Source: Opitutia bacterium (GTDB lineage Bacteria > Verrucomicrobiota > Verrucomicrobiia > Opitutales > Coraliomargaritaceae). Taken from it: a stretch of 16,707 nt of DNA. The stretch spans positions 1 through 16,707 of the forward strand of contig JABJQI010000060.1 of assembly GCA_018663485.1 (NCBI GenBank), written 5' to 3'. The notes below the pieces were generated by a model that saw nothing but the letters and a program-made list of their open reading frames with translations, ran no database searches and was not told where the DNA came from. Below, piece after piece: positions 1 through 7,190 of the stretch. Both the position numbers and the translations under genes were made by a program. Numbering within the stretch: the stretch's first letter is position 1; each line of letters begins with the position of its first letter.

Positions 1-1447
1 CAGGTAGGTCTTCGTCTTTTAACAGCTCGAGTAGCTTCGGTAGGGCACTTGGATCGAAGTTGTGAGCGGCTGCGATAATGCGGGCACGCTTGCGCTGGCG
101 GTTATTGATCATCTTCTCGCCATACCATTGCTCAGACCATTCGACGGCCCAATCGACACTCTCGTCAGTGTGACATTTGTTGCAGGCGTTGGGGATGTCG
201 AGCTCTTTGGTGAGCAGTGGGTCTGGGGAAAGAAAGGCGTGATCGCCGCGTGGGTCGACTTGCATGTAAGTGGTTTTCGACATGTGGCAATTCACACACA
301 TATTACCCGTGCTGCCTTCGCTGTGGAAGCTGTGGGCGATGGGTTCGATGACTGGCGCATTCTCAACCCCGCCAGAGTGGCAACGCATGCAAAGCAGGTT
401 GTTCTCAATCGGTAAGATTGTTTTAAGCGTGTGTGGGTTGTGGCAATCTTTGCAACTCACCCCAGCATGTGCCATGCGGCTCATCTGAAACGAGCCATAA
501 ACGAAGTCTTCGTCAAGGATTTGTCCATCATGATGGTAGAGGTTCGGCTGGTCGGGCAAGGACAGCGAGAAGTGATCGTGGTAGTCATCGCCCGGTAAAA
601 AGGTGTCGGCTGTTAGCTGATCGCGGCGCGAGTGGCAGCTCGCGCAATTGTGCTCAGTTTGGATGGTGCTGAGCTTCGATAGCCCAGCACTGTAGTTGCC
701 GCTTTTGGCTGCGACGACGTGTTCCTCGAGGCCGGTATGGCATTCTGCACAGGCCAGTCCTTGTTGGGTCCAGGTCGAATCATAGCTGTTAGATTCGAAG
801 TCGAAGTTCTTCTTGAATTCAGTGGTGTGGCAATACGCGCAATTGGCATTCCAGTTCATGCCTTGATTCGCCCAGTGACCCCATTCGCCAGGAAGGCGAT
901 CTTGGCCCTCGTAAACATCGTACCAACGGTCCTCTTTGACGTCGTAGGTGGCACTGATAGTTTGAAATTTGTCTCCAGGGAGCTGGGCCAAATATTGGCG
1001 TAGAGGCGTTTCGCCAATCACGCCGACAAGATCGTAGCTGGTAATGCTGTCGTCATCATGAATTACGCGTAGCTCAAATTTGCCGTTGGTTTCGGCCATT
1101 TCATAAGTCACGCCAGATTCTTTAATGCGACGCACTGGAGTGAAGGCTGCGCGATCAAACTTGATCGAGATGGGCCGGTTGGCTTTGGCGTGATGGCTGC
1201 TCTTCCAGTCGGCGACCTCATCTGCGTGGCATTCGACGCAGGCCTCGGGGCCAATTTTGGCTTGGCGCTCTGGATTGTGGGATATTGGAAAGATGCCGTA
1301 GTTGATGTTTGCCGCTTGCGCATTCGGTGCCTTTTCAGTGGCTGGGTAACTGGCATCTTTTTGTTTGTCGCAGGCGCAGAACAAGAGGAGTGAAATGCCC
1401 AGCAGGATATTTATCGGGCGAGCGAGCTGAATAGAAGCAGGGGACAT
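1..1447 (-). CDS. Octaheme c-type cytochrome, lipoprotein-like (3' end outside window)
   Basis: The reverse strand is open from an ATG at 1447 to the left edge (482 codons, no stop reached). I see eight CxxCH heme-binding motifs, with first cysteines at residues 70 (CVECH), 203 (CAYCH), 233 (CAECH), 268 (CASCH), 332 (CKDCH), 353 (CMRCH), 384 (CVNCH) and 422 (CNKCH). The N-terminus is a hydrophobic signal (ILLGISLLLF) followed by CAC-D, an imperfect lipobox, so it is probably an exported, lipid-anchored protein. The last visible residues (PSALPKLLELLKDEDLP) look like the start of a helical HEAT-like repeat. This layout (cytochrome c554-like front, doubled CxxCH region, helical repeat tail) is known from multiheme proteins of Verrucomicrobiota, Planctomycetota and Bacteroidota, mostly of unknown substrate. 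A role in periplasmic or outer-surface electron transfer is inferred. There is no CxxCK motif, so it is not a standard NrfA nitrite reductase. No clear Shine-Dalgarno sequence precedes the start. Confidence 0.9.
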   Translation of the reverse strand, partial: MSPASIQLARPINILLGISLLLFCACDKQKDASYPATEKAPNAQAANINYGIFPISHNPERQAKIGPEACVECHADEVADWKSSHHAKANRPISIKFDRAAFTPVRRIKESGVTYEMAETNGKFELRVIHDDDSITSYDLVGVIGETPLRQYLAQLPGDKFQTISATYDVKEDRWYDVYEGQDRLPGEWGHWANQGMNWNANCAYCHTTEFKKNFDFESNSYDSTWTQQGLACAECHTGLEEHVVAAKSGNYSAGLSKLSTIQTEHNCASCHSRRDQLTADTFLPGDDYHDHFSLSLPDQPNLYHHDGQILDEDFVYGSFQMSRMAHAGVSCKDCHNPHTLKTILPIENNLLCMRCHSGGVENAPVIEPIAHSFHSEGSTGNMCVNCHMSKTTYMQVDPRGDHAFLSPDPLLTKELDIPNACNKCHTDESVDWAVEWSEQWYGEKMINNRQRKRARIIAAAHNFDPSALPKLLELLKDEDLP

Positions 1448-1668
1448 TACCTGAATGGTCGCAAATGCCCGACGCAGGTCAAGGCTGATGCGGATGGCTG
1501 GCTGAAAATATCAAACCAAGTAGCACCTATTTTTTGCGTTAATAGCCGCGCAAAAGCGGTTTATTCTTGGTCGCCACTTTGGGTTGATTCGTTCATCGCA
1601 GTGATCGTTCAAGTTCTTGCGCGGATGGCGAGATTGCGGACAAAGCTGATTTCTCGATTTTGATATGG
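1448..1668. other. Spacer between AraC regulator and cytochrome gene
   Basis: This 221-bp stretch separates two genes transcribed leftwards. The only structure I see is a weak 4-bp GC stem (CCGC...GCGG) near 1545-1560. The 60-codon reading frame at 1511-1693 runs into the regulator gene and has no recognisable features. The cytochrome promoter should lie here, but I cannot point to a convincing one. Confidence 0.4.
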
Positions 1669-2556
1669 CTAGCGTTTCTGTTGGCGCAGCCATTGCTGCG
1701 GTGATTGGCCGAACTGTTTTTTAAACGCACGAGAGAAGTAATAAACCGTCGAGTAACCCAGAGCGCTGGCAGTTTCAGTTACACTTTTACCCTCGCGAAG
1801 CAGAAGATCGCGTGCGCGGTTGAGCTTAATGATGTTCTCGAATTCACGCGGGGAGTAGCCGGTCTGCTTCTTGAAGGCGAAGCGGAAGCGGGAGTAGCTG
1901 ACGCCGAGTTCTTGTGCGAGTGCTTCGAGGTCGGTGTGGGTGGCCAGATTGGCGAGAATTGTTGCCTTGGCCTGGATGACGAGTGCGCTGTCTTTGCTCT
2001 GTGAGCGACTTTCGCTCTGAGTTCCGGATTTTAGAAACGCAAGTGTCAGTGGCACATGGCTGGCCAGTATTTGTTCCTTGGCGGCAACAGGTTGTTGTAA
2101 CCAATGGAGAATCTGGTCGAAATGCTGAATAAGGGCATCGGTCTGGCCCGCTTTAAGTATGGGATCCTCTGGCGAGAAAAAAGCCTCCATGATGCGATCC
2201 GCCTCTCTTCCGCGGAAGCCAATCCAGTATTCTGACCAGCCAGTCATAGCGTCCGGATAGTAGCGGTGCCACTCACCTGGGAACAGTAGGATGGCATCGC
2301 CCGTGCGCACCTCCGTTTTTGGTTGGGTACGTGATTCGAAGATGCCGGAGCCAGTCGTAATGTAGACGATTTGGTATTCGTCGAGTGTGCGCCGCCCAGT
2401 TTTGTCAAAAAGGTAACTTAGTGGGTGCCCCTTACTTGGGTAATCAGAGTGAGCAGGCACGTTTTGTCGACCCGCGTGCACTAGGCGCCAGCCCCATTCC
2501 TTAGCTTGCTGGTCTGTGGGTAAGTAGCGGCTAAAGCTCTCGATATCTGTGGTCAT
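1669..2556 (-). CDS. AraC/XylS-family transcriptional regulator (probable rhamnose locus regulator)
   Basis: This 295-residue protein has the usual AraC-family plan. The N-terminal half is a cupin-like ligand-binding domain (about residues 25-115, with YQIVYITTGSGIFES, then GDAILLFPGEWHRY, the typical turn of sugar-sensing AraC proteins). The C-terminal DNA-binding domain has two helix-turn-helix units: residues about 207-230 (LEALAQELGVSYSRFRFAFK) and 257-281 (VTETASALGYSTVYYFSRAF), ending in the family signature KKQFGQSPQQW. It is transcribed divergently from rhaA across a 110-bp spacer that carries a two-turn direct repeat. From that context I infer that it activates rhaA in response to L-rhamnose or a related sugar; E. 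coli RhaS/RhaR are functional precedents. The ligand is not shown by the sequence. The start is the first ATG facing the spacer. Confidence 0.9.
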   Translation of the reverse strand: MTTDIESFSRYLPTDQQAKEWGWRLVHAGRQNVPAHSDYPSKGHPLSYLFDKTGRRTLDEYQIVYITTGSGIFESRTQPKTEVRTGDAILLFPGEWHRYYPDAMTGWSEYWIGFRGREADRIMEAFFSPEDPILKAGQTDALIQHFDQILHWLQQPVAAKEQILASHVPLTLAFLKSGTQSESRSQSKDSALVIQAKATILANLATHTDLEALAQELGVSYSRFRFAFKKQTGYSPREFENIIKLNRARDLLLREGKSVTETASALGYSTVYYFSRAFKKQFGQSPQQWLRQQKR

Positions 2557-2576
2557 GAGGCGTGATCGTTTGGTTT

Positions 2577-2610
2577 ATGTCAAAAAGTGCAAATATAATG
2601 TCAGTGGGTG
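2577..2610 (+). promoter_or_regulatory. Candidate AraC-type operator: two direct half-sites 21 bp apart
   Basis: The pattern ATGTCA-N4-GTG occurs at 2577-2589 and again at 2598-2610, exactly 21 bp apart, which is two helical turns. AraC-family activators classically bind such direct half-sites (compare araI1/araI2, 21 bp). The downstream copy ends two bases before a plausible rhaA -35 element, the position expected for an activator touching RNA polymerase. The repeat is seen directly; its role as the binding site of the adjacent regulator is inferred. Confidence 0.5.
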
Positions 2611-2612
2611 TA

Positions 2613-2641
2613 TTCAAATTTGTCTGAAATTGAGCTATCAT
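2613..2641 (+). promoter_or_regulatory. Candidate rhaA promoter
   Basis: TTCAAA (2613-2618, 4/6 to TTGACA) is separated by 17 bp from TATCAT (2636-2641, 5/6 to TATAAT). Transcription would start near 2648, leaving a leader of about 19 nt before the rhaA ATG. A weak -35 preceded by an activator-type direct repeat fits a regulator-dependent promoter. A perfect TATAAT at 2594-2599, with TTGGTT 18 bp upstream, is an alternative, but it overlaps the second half-site. Confidence 0.4.
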
Positions 2642-2666
2642 GGCGCTTTAATCACTCCCACTTAAT

Positions 2667-3908
2667 ATGTTTGATCAAGTAAAAGAACTGTATGCCTCCA
2701 TTGGCGTTGACGTAGAGCAAGCCATCGAAGCGATGGGGAAGACGCCAATTTCGCTGCATTGCTGGCAGGGCGACGATGTGGTCGGCTTTGAAGCTGGTGC
2801 GGGTGCACTCGGTAGCGGTCTCGCCGTCACGGGGAACTATCCAGGCAAGGCGCGCACGATCGCCGAGCTGCGACAGGACTTAGAAAAAGTGCTATCAATG
2901 TTGCCCGGTAAGCACCGTCTGAACCTGCATGCGATTTACGGCGATTTTGGCGGCGAGTCGGTCGACCGCGATCAGATCGAAGTAAAGCACTTCCAGAGCT
3001 GGATCGATTGGGCGAAAGAGCAGGGTATCGGTCTTGATTTTAATCCATCCTGTTTTTCACACCCGAAAGCCGACGATGGTTTGACCTTGAGTCATCCGGA
3101 CCCGGAGATTCGCGCGTTTTGGATCGAACACTGTAAGCGCAGTCGAATCATTAGCGCAGCGATGGGCGAGCAACTTGGTAGCGCTAGTGTGATGAATGTC
3201 TGGGTGCCAGATGGTATGAAAGATATGCCAGCAGATCGTCAAAGCTATCGTCAACGACTGTCTGAAAGTCTGGATGAGGTCTTTGCTGAAAAGTTAAATC
3301 CAGCGCACCATATCGATGCGGTCGAATGTAAGCTGTTTGGTATCGGTTCGGAGAGCATGGTGGTTGGCTCGCACGAGTTCTACATGGGTTATGCGATTAA
3401 AAATCAGATCGCACTGTGTTTGGACGCCGGCCACTTCCACCCGACCGAGGGGATCGCCGATAAGATTTCATCTGTCATGATGTATGTGCCTGAGCTGTTG
3501 CTACACGTCTCTCGGGGTGTGCGTTGGGATAGTGATCACGTGGTGCTCTTTGATGATCAGACTCAAAATATTATGCAGGAGTTGGTGCGTTGCGATGTGT
3601 TGCCACGCACGCATATCGGACTGGATTTCTTCGATGCCTCGATTAATCGTATTGGCGCATGGGCAATTGGCACACGTGCGGCTCAGAAGTCGCTCTTGTT
3701 AGCATTGCTGGAACCGCGCGAGCAATTGCGTGTCGCCGAACTTGCTGGCGATTATACCACACGTTTAGCGCTTCTAGAGCAGGCCAAGGCATTACCTTGG
3801 AGTGTCGTGTGGGAGGAGTTCTGTAAGCGTAACGAAGTACCCGGCGAGTTGTCGCTGCTTGATGAAGTCAAGGGCTACGAAGCATCCGTTCTTTCCGGCC
3901 GTTCATAA
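2667..3908 (+). CDS. rhaA: L-rhamnose isomerase
   Basis: This enzyme converts L-rhamnose to L-rhamnulose, the first step of the phosphorylative rhamnose pathway, in the cytoplasm as a metal-dependent TIM barrel. The 413-residue protein aligns along its whole length with E. coli RhaA (419 residues): PISLHCWQGDDVVGFE, TGNYPGKAR, RLNLHAIYGDFGGE, LDFNPSCFSHPKADDG, SVMNVWVPDGMKD, LNPAHHIDAVECKLFGIGSE and HIGLDFFDASINRIGAW are all present. The Mn ligands of the E. coli enzyme (His262, Asp294, Asp296) correspond to His256 in LDAGHFHPTE and Asp288/Asp290 in VRWDSDHVV. The ATG at 2667 starts six residues inside the E. coli N-terminus, and no earlier in-frame start is apparent. No Shine-Dalgarno sequence is visible. 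No rhamnulose kinase (rhaB) or aldolase (rhaD) gene is in the window, so the pathway must continue elsewhere. Confidence 0.98.
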   Translation: MFDQVKELYASIGVDVEQAIEAMGKTPISLHCWQGDDVVGFEAGAGALGSGLAVTGNYPGKARTIAELRQDLEKVLSMLPGKHRLNLHAIYGDFGGESVDRDQIEVKHFQSWIDWAKEQGIGLDFNPSCFSHPKADDGLTLSHPDPEIRAFWIEHCKRSRIISAAMGEQLGSASVMNVWVPDGMKDMPADRQSYRQRLSESLDEVFAEKLNPAHHIDAVECKLFGIGSESMVVGSHEFYMGYAIKNQIALCLDAGHFHPTEGIADKISSVMMYVPELLLHVSRGVRWDSDHVVLFDDQTQNIMQELVRCDVLPRTHIGLDFFDASINRIGAWAIGTRAAQKSLLLALLEPREQLRVAELAGDYTTRLALLEQAKALPWSVVWEEFCKRNEVPGELSLLDEVKGYEASVLSGRS

Positions 3909-4093
3909 GACCAACCAATTCTTTCGCTTTCGAGACACCAATCATTTTTTCTGCTTCATTGAGGAGCGAATTAAAGTACACTTTCAGTTTATATGTTAGG
4001 TATATTAAAGTTTAGGATCTGAGATTTCTGTCTCGTTAGTGAAGCATTATTCTTTCTATATCTATGTCATTTTATTTAATTACTACTTAAACT
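3909..4093. other. AT-rich spacer between rhaA and the NCS1 transporter gene
   Basis: This 185-bp, AT-rich stretch contains no convincing terminator: only short stems such as GAGA-N6-TCTC, without a following T-run. Read-through from rhaA into the transporter is therefore possible, but a separate promoter in this AT-rich DNA cannot be excluded. I could not find a -35/-10 pair with proper spacing. Confidence 0.4.
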
Positions 4094-5506
4094 ATGCCCC
4101 AAAAATCTAAACCCATCGAGTCTCCTGTTATTGAGGAGTTTGAATCGACCCCCGTTCCTGAACGCGCGCAAAAAGGCTCTAAAGCTTTTTGGGGCATGTA
4201 TGCCGGTGAACATGCCGCAGGCACGGAGTTCATGATCGGACCGCTCTTTCTACTTGCTGGAGTGAGTTTGCAGAACATCTTCTGGGGCTTGTTGCTGGGG
4301 AATTTCTTAGCGGTGGTGAGCTGGCGATTTGTTTGTGCGCCGATTGCCACGAAAGCACGTTTAACCCTGTATTGCCACTTAGAGAAAATCGCCGGTAAGA
4401 AATTGGTTAAGGTTTACAATTTGGCGAATGGCGTGCTCTTCTGTTTCCTCGCTGGCGCGATGATTACCGTGTCCGCCACAGCAGTGGGGATTCCGTTCAA
4501 TTTGGAAATGCCAGCCTTTGATGCGATTTATCCCAACAGTGCTTCCTTTATTATGATTGTGGTGGCTGTGGGGGTAGTGATTTCGGTAGTCGCCAGTTTT
4601 GGTTATAATGCGGTGAGTCGTTTTGCGAATATTGCAGCCCCATGGATGGTGCTGGTTTTCTTGGGCTGTGGGATCGTTGCGCTCAAGCAATTAGGCGTCG
4701 ATTCCTGGGCTGGGCTAAATGCCATCTGGACGGAGTCGATCAGCTTTGCGCAAGGGGGCGAGGTGACTACGTCGATGGGATTCCTCGAAGTTGTTTTATT
4801 TGCATGGTTTTGTAATGCCGCGATGCACGTCGGCATGTCGGACCTTTCGGTGTTTCGTTATGCTAAAAAGGCCTCCAGTGGTTGGGCCACAGCAGGTGGT
4901 ATGTATGTCGGGCACTATATGGCTTGGATAGCCGCAGCGTTGATGTTGGCGGCGCAGATTAAGTTGACTCAAAGTGCCGATCCAGTTCCCGGCCCCATGG
5001 CTTTTAACGTTGTTGGTATCGCAGGTATCATCTGTGTGGTGGTTGCTGGTTGGACGACTGCCAACCCCACGATCTATCGCGCAGGTTTGGCGTTTCAGGC
5101 AATGCTGCCTGGCACGAGTCGCTTGAGTATGACCTTACTTGCGGGGGGTGTTGCGACCACTGCCGCGATTTTTCCAGCCTTTGCATTTAAGTTACTCGGT
5201 TTTGTCGGTTTATATGGCACGATTCTCGCACCTATGGGCGCGGTGATCTTCGCCGATTGGTATTTGAGCAAACGCATCGGAGTCACCCCTTTTCACGCCG
5301 AAGCGAGTGGGTGCGGTGTCAATAAATCGGTTTTATTCGCGTGGCTGATTCCGGTGACTGTCTCGCTCTATTTTATTTTCGCGCAAGGCGTGACCACTTG
5401 GTATTTCGTTTTACCCGCATGGCTTGCATGCGGTGTCTTGTTCCTCGTCTTTAGTCGTTTGAGAGGAACACTACAGTCATCAGTCAAGAAAGGAGAGAGC
5501 GTATGA
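4094..5506 (+). CDS. NCS1-family (purine-cytosine permease-like) membrane transporter
   Basis: This 470-residue, very hydrophobic protein has about 12 likely membrane helices (roughly residues 45-60, 63-83, 108-133, 150-170, 180-198, 228-246, 268-288, 303-322, 345-365, 370-390, 411-430, 435-453). Family landmarks are VPERAQKGSKAFWGMYAG near the N-terminus, GWTTANPTIYRAGLAFQ (319-335) and APMGAVIFADWYLSKR (379-394), the last two matching the conserved later helices of NCS1 symporters such as CodB and Mhp1. Known members carry nucleobases, hydantoins, allantoin or vitamins with Na+ or H+. The substrate here is unknown: the gene follows rhaA, which hints at a link to rhamnose use, while an adenosine deaminase-family gene 2 kb downstream would fit a purine. 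N-terminal helices 2-3 (residues 80-105) look divergent from typical members. The stop codon overlaps the next start (ATGA), so the two genes are probably translated together. Confidence 0.82.
   Translation: MPQKSKPIESPVIEEFESTPVPERAQKGSKAFWGMYAGEHAAGTEFMIGPLFLLAGVSLQNIFWGLLLGNFLAVVSWRFVCAPIATKARLTLYCHLEKIAGKKLVKVYNLANGVLFCFLAGAMITVSATAVGIPFNLEMPAFDAIYPNSASFIMIVVAVGVVISVVASFGYNAVSRFANIAAPWMVLVFLGCGIVALKQLGVDSWAGLNAIWTESISFAQGGEVTTSMGFLEVVLFAWFCNAAMHVGMSDLSVFRYAKKASSGWATAGGMYVGHYMAWIAAALMLAAQIKLTQSADPVPGPMAFNVVGIAGIICVVVAGWTTANPTIYRAGLAFQAMLPGTSRLSMTLLAGGVATTAAIFPAFAFKLLGFVGLYGTILAPMGAVIFADWYLSKRIGVTPFHAEASGCGVNKSVLFAWLIPVTVSLYFIFAQGVTTWYFVLPAWLACGVLFLVFSRLRGTLQSSVKKGESV
5489..5495 (+). promoter_or_regulatory. 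Strong ribosome binding site for the small membrane protein
   Basis: AAAGGAG lies 7 nt before the ATG at 5503, inside the 3' end of the transporter gene. It is a near-consensus Shine-Dalgarno sequence. Most other genes in the window (rhaA, the transporter, mscS, zntB, polA) show none. It supports the reality of this short gene and its start. Confidence 0.7.
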
Positions 5507-5703
5507 AAAATATCTGTAAATGGATCGGACTGTTATCGATTGCGGTGACTTTTATTCTTCCGCTCGCGTTCTTCGTTGAGCAAATCACATTGGCAACGAT
5601 GAAACAGGGATTGTTGATCTCGACGCTAGTTTGGTTTGGCACATCGGTGTTTTGGATCGGTGGGAAAACACCAGAGCAGCCAAAGGGTGATCCGATCCTT
5701 TAA
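5503..5703 (+). CDS. Small two-helix membrane protein, possible transporter subunit
   Basis: This 66-residue protein has two predicted transmembrane segments (about residues 7-25, KWIGLLSIAVTFILPLAFF, and 36-53, GLLISTLVWFGTSVFWIG) in a hairpin, and a short polar tail (GGKTPEQPKGDPIL). I do not recognise the family. The ATG overlaps the transporter stop by 4 bp and has a near-perfect ribosome binding site, so it is most likely a genuine, co-translated gene. Small two-helix partners of larger carriers are known in the sodium:solute symporter group (for example the YhdT protein beside PanF, or DUF485 proteins beside acetate permeases). By analogy I infer a stabilising or regulatory subunit of the NCS1 carrier. 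This is not demonstrated by any motif. Confidence 0.75.
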   Translation: MKNICKWIGLLSIAVTFILPLAFFVEQITLATMKQGLLISTLVWFGTSVFWIGGKTPEQPKGDPIL

Positions 5704-6077
5704 TCCTTAGCGATGCTGGGCAGAGCAGTGGTTGTTGTCGACTGCTGGCCTCCACCTCTTGCTTAGTTGTAGCAGTGCCTCCTTGGTACGCTCTCCCCGC
5801 TACGCTCTCTGAGCTTCGCAGAACATGCCTAAGCCTCTGTCGACGTTGAACCTTTTTGTTGCAACAGGGAGGGTTCGCCTCCGTGCGAGCCGTAGTTAGA
5901 TAAGCTCAGGGGCAATGCGGACGACACGGAGGTCATCCCTGTTAATTTTACTTCTAATGAATCTCCTCCAGACTGCCATACCTGCCGGTTTCCATCCCTA
6001 GCTGGCCCATTCTCGAATTATTGCTGAATATTACGGGTGGCTGTTGACCTTCGGCCTGAATTCGTGAGCATTTTCGG
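5704..6077. other. 374-bp gene-free spacer with several repeats
   Basis: I find no credible coding frame here. Contents from left to right: a small stem AGCAGT-N11-ACTGCT (5724-5746) without a T-run; a tandem pair of 14-mers both beginning TACGCTCTC (5787-5800 and 5801-5814, 11/14 identical); a perfect 10-bp palindrome TGTTGCAACA (5857-5866); and a larger inverted repeat (5863-5943). The base composition and repeats suggest an interspersed, non-coding repeat element inserted between the transporter pair and the aminopeptidase gene. Confidence 0.6.
5863..5943. repeat. Interrupted inverted repeat (REP/MITE-like)
   Basis: The outer arms AACAGGGA (5863-5870) and TCCCTGTT (5936-5943) are perfect complements. 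The inner arms CCTCCGTG (5878-5885) and CACGGAGG (5925-5932) are also perfect complements, with short unequal spacers between outer and inner arms. A central region of about 39 bp separates the arms. Two nested 8-bp perfect arms in this order would fold into a cruciform or RNA hairpin. No transposase is present; it may be one copy of a dispersed repeat. Confidence 0.6.
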
Positions 6078-7190
6078 ATGGAACCGAATTATTCGAAATT
6101 AGCGAAGGTGTTGACTGGATTCTCGACGAATCTGCAAAAAGGAGAGCGTGTGCTGATTGATGCGTTTGATATCCCACAGGCGATGGTGGTCGCGTTGGTG
6201 CGCGCTGCACGCGAGCTCGGGGCCATTCCGTTTGTGAATTTACAGGATGCGCGTATCAGCCGTGAGCTGGTCAACGATATCGATGTAGAGCAGTATGAGA
6301 CGCAGGCGACTTGGGAGTTGGCCCGCATGCAGCAGATGGACGCCTATATCGCGGTGCGTGGATCGGATAATATTTTTGAGATGTCGGATGTGGATCCTGC
6401 CAAAGTATCGCGCGTGATGAAGGCGATGAAGGCAGTGCTCGACTACCGCGTGAATAAAACGAAGTGGGTGATTCTTCGTTGGCCAACTCCTGCAATGGCG
6501 CAACAAGCGATGATGAGCACAGAAAGCTTTGAAGACTTTTTCTTCCGTGTCTGCACTCAGGACTACTCACGTATGGTGAAGGGGATGCAGAGTCTAGAGA
6601 CGCTGATGGCCAATACTGATCAAGTGCATCTCAAGGGGCCAGATACCGATCTGCGTTTCTCGATCAAGGGCATCGGTGCTGTCGCTTGTGGTGGCTCGCA
6701 CAATATCCCGGATGGTGAGGTCTTCTCTTGCCCGGTTAAGGATTCGGTCGAAGGCGAAATTACTTATAATGCGCCGACGATTTATCAAGGTGTCTCCTTC
6801 GATCGGATCCACTTGAAATTTAAAAATGGTAAGATTGTGCACGCAGACGGCAGCAATGCAGAGCGCTTGAATGAGATCCTTGATTCGGATGTTGGTGCGC
6901 GCTATATCGGCGAGTTTGCGATTGGTTTTAATCCACACATTCTCGAGCCGATGCGTGATATTCTGTTTGATGAAAAGATCGCGGGCTCTTTCCACTTCAC
7001 GCCAGGTCAAGCGTATGAAGAGGCGGACAACGGTAACCGCTCACAAGTGCACTGGGACATGGTGCAGATCCAACGCCCAGAGTATGGTGGCGGTGAAATC
7101 TGGTTTGATGGCGAGCTGATCCGTAAAGACGGCTTGTTCGTAAAAGAAGCGCTCAAGACGCTTAACCCAGATTACTTGCTCAATGGGTAA
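6078..7190 (+). CDS. Peptidase family M29 metallo-aminopeptidase
   Basis: This 370-residue protein matches the M29 (thermophilic aminopeptidase, AmpS/AmpT/PepS) family, cytoplasmic enzymes that remove N-terminal residues using two metal ions. The metal ligands can be placed by pattern and spacing: Glu214 in IPDGEVFSCP, Glu279 in YIGEFAIGFNP, His306 in GSFHFTPG, and His325/Asp327 in SQVHWDMV; Tyr313 sits seven residues after His306 as in the Thermus enzyme. The N-terminus (YSKLAKVLTGFSTNLQKGER) aligns with the usual M29 start, so the ATG at 6078 is appropriate; no strong ribosome binding site precedes it. Length is slightly below the usual 400-410 residues, mainly from a shorter segment between His306 and His325. 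The gene stands after a repeat-rich spacer and before an adenosine deaminase-family gene on the same strand. No functional link between the two is evident. Confidence 0.92.
   Translation: MEPNYSKLAKVLTGFSTNLQKGERVLIDAFDIPQAMVVALVRAARELGAIPFVNLQDARISRELVNDIDVEQYETQATWELARMQQMDAYIAVRGSDNIFEMSDVDPAKVSRVMKAMKAVLDYRVNKTKWVILRWPTPAMAQQAMMSTESFEDFFFRVCTQDYSRMVKGMQSLETLMANTDQVHLKGPDTDLRFSIKGIGAVACGGSHNIPDGEVFSCPVKDSVEGEITYNAPTIYQGVSFDRIHLKFKNGKIVHADGSNAERLNEILDSDVGARYIGEFAIGFNPHILEPMRDILFDEKIAGSFHFTPGQAYEEADNGNRSQVHWDMVQIQRPEYGGGEIWFDGELIRKDGLFVKEALKTLNPDYLLNG

Noticed and set aside
1..1447. NrfA-type ammonia-forming nitrite reductase
   Set aside because: Eight CxxCH motifs but no CxxCK or other variant active-site heme motif, and the motif spacing does not follow NrfA.
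6594..7010. 138-codon minus-strand frame
   Set aside because: Lies wholly inside the M29 aminopeptidase gene, whose metal ligands are all in the plus frame. A shadow frame.
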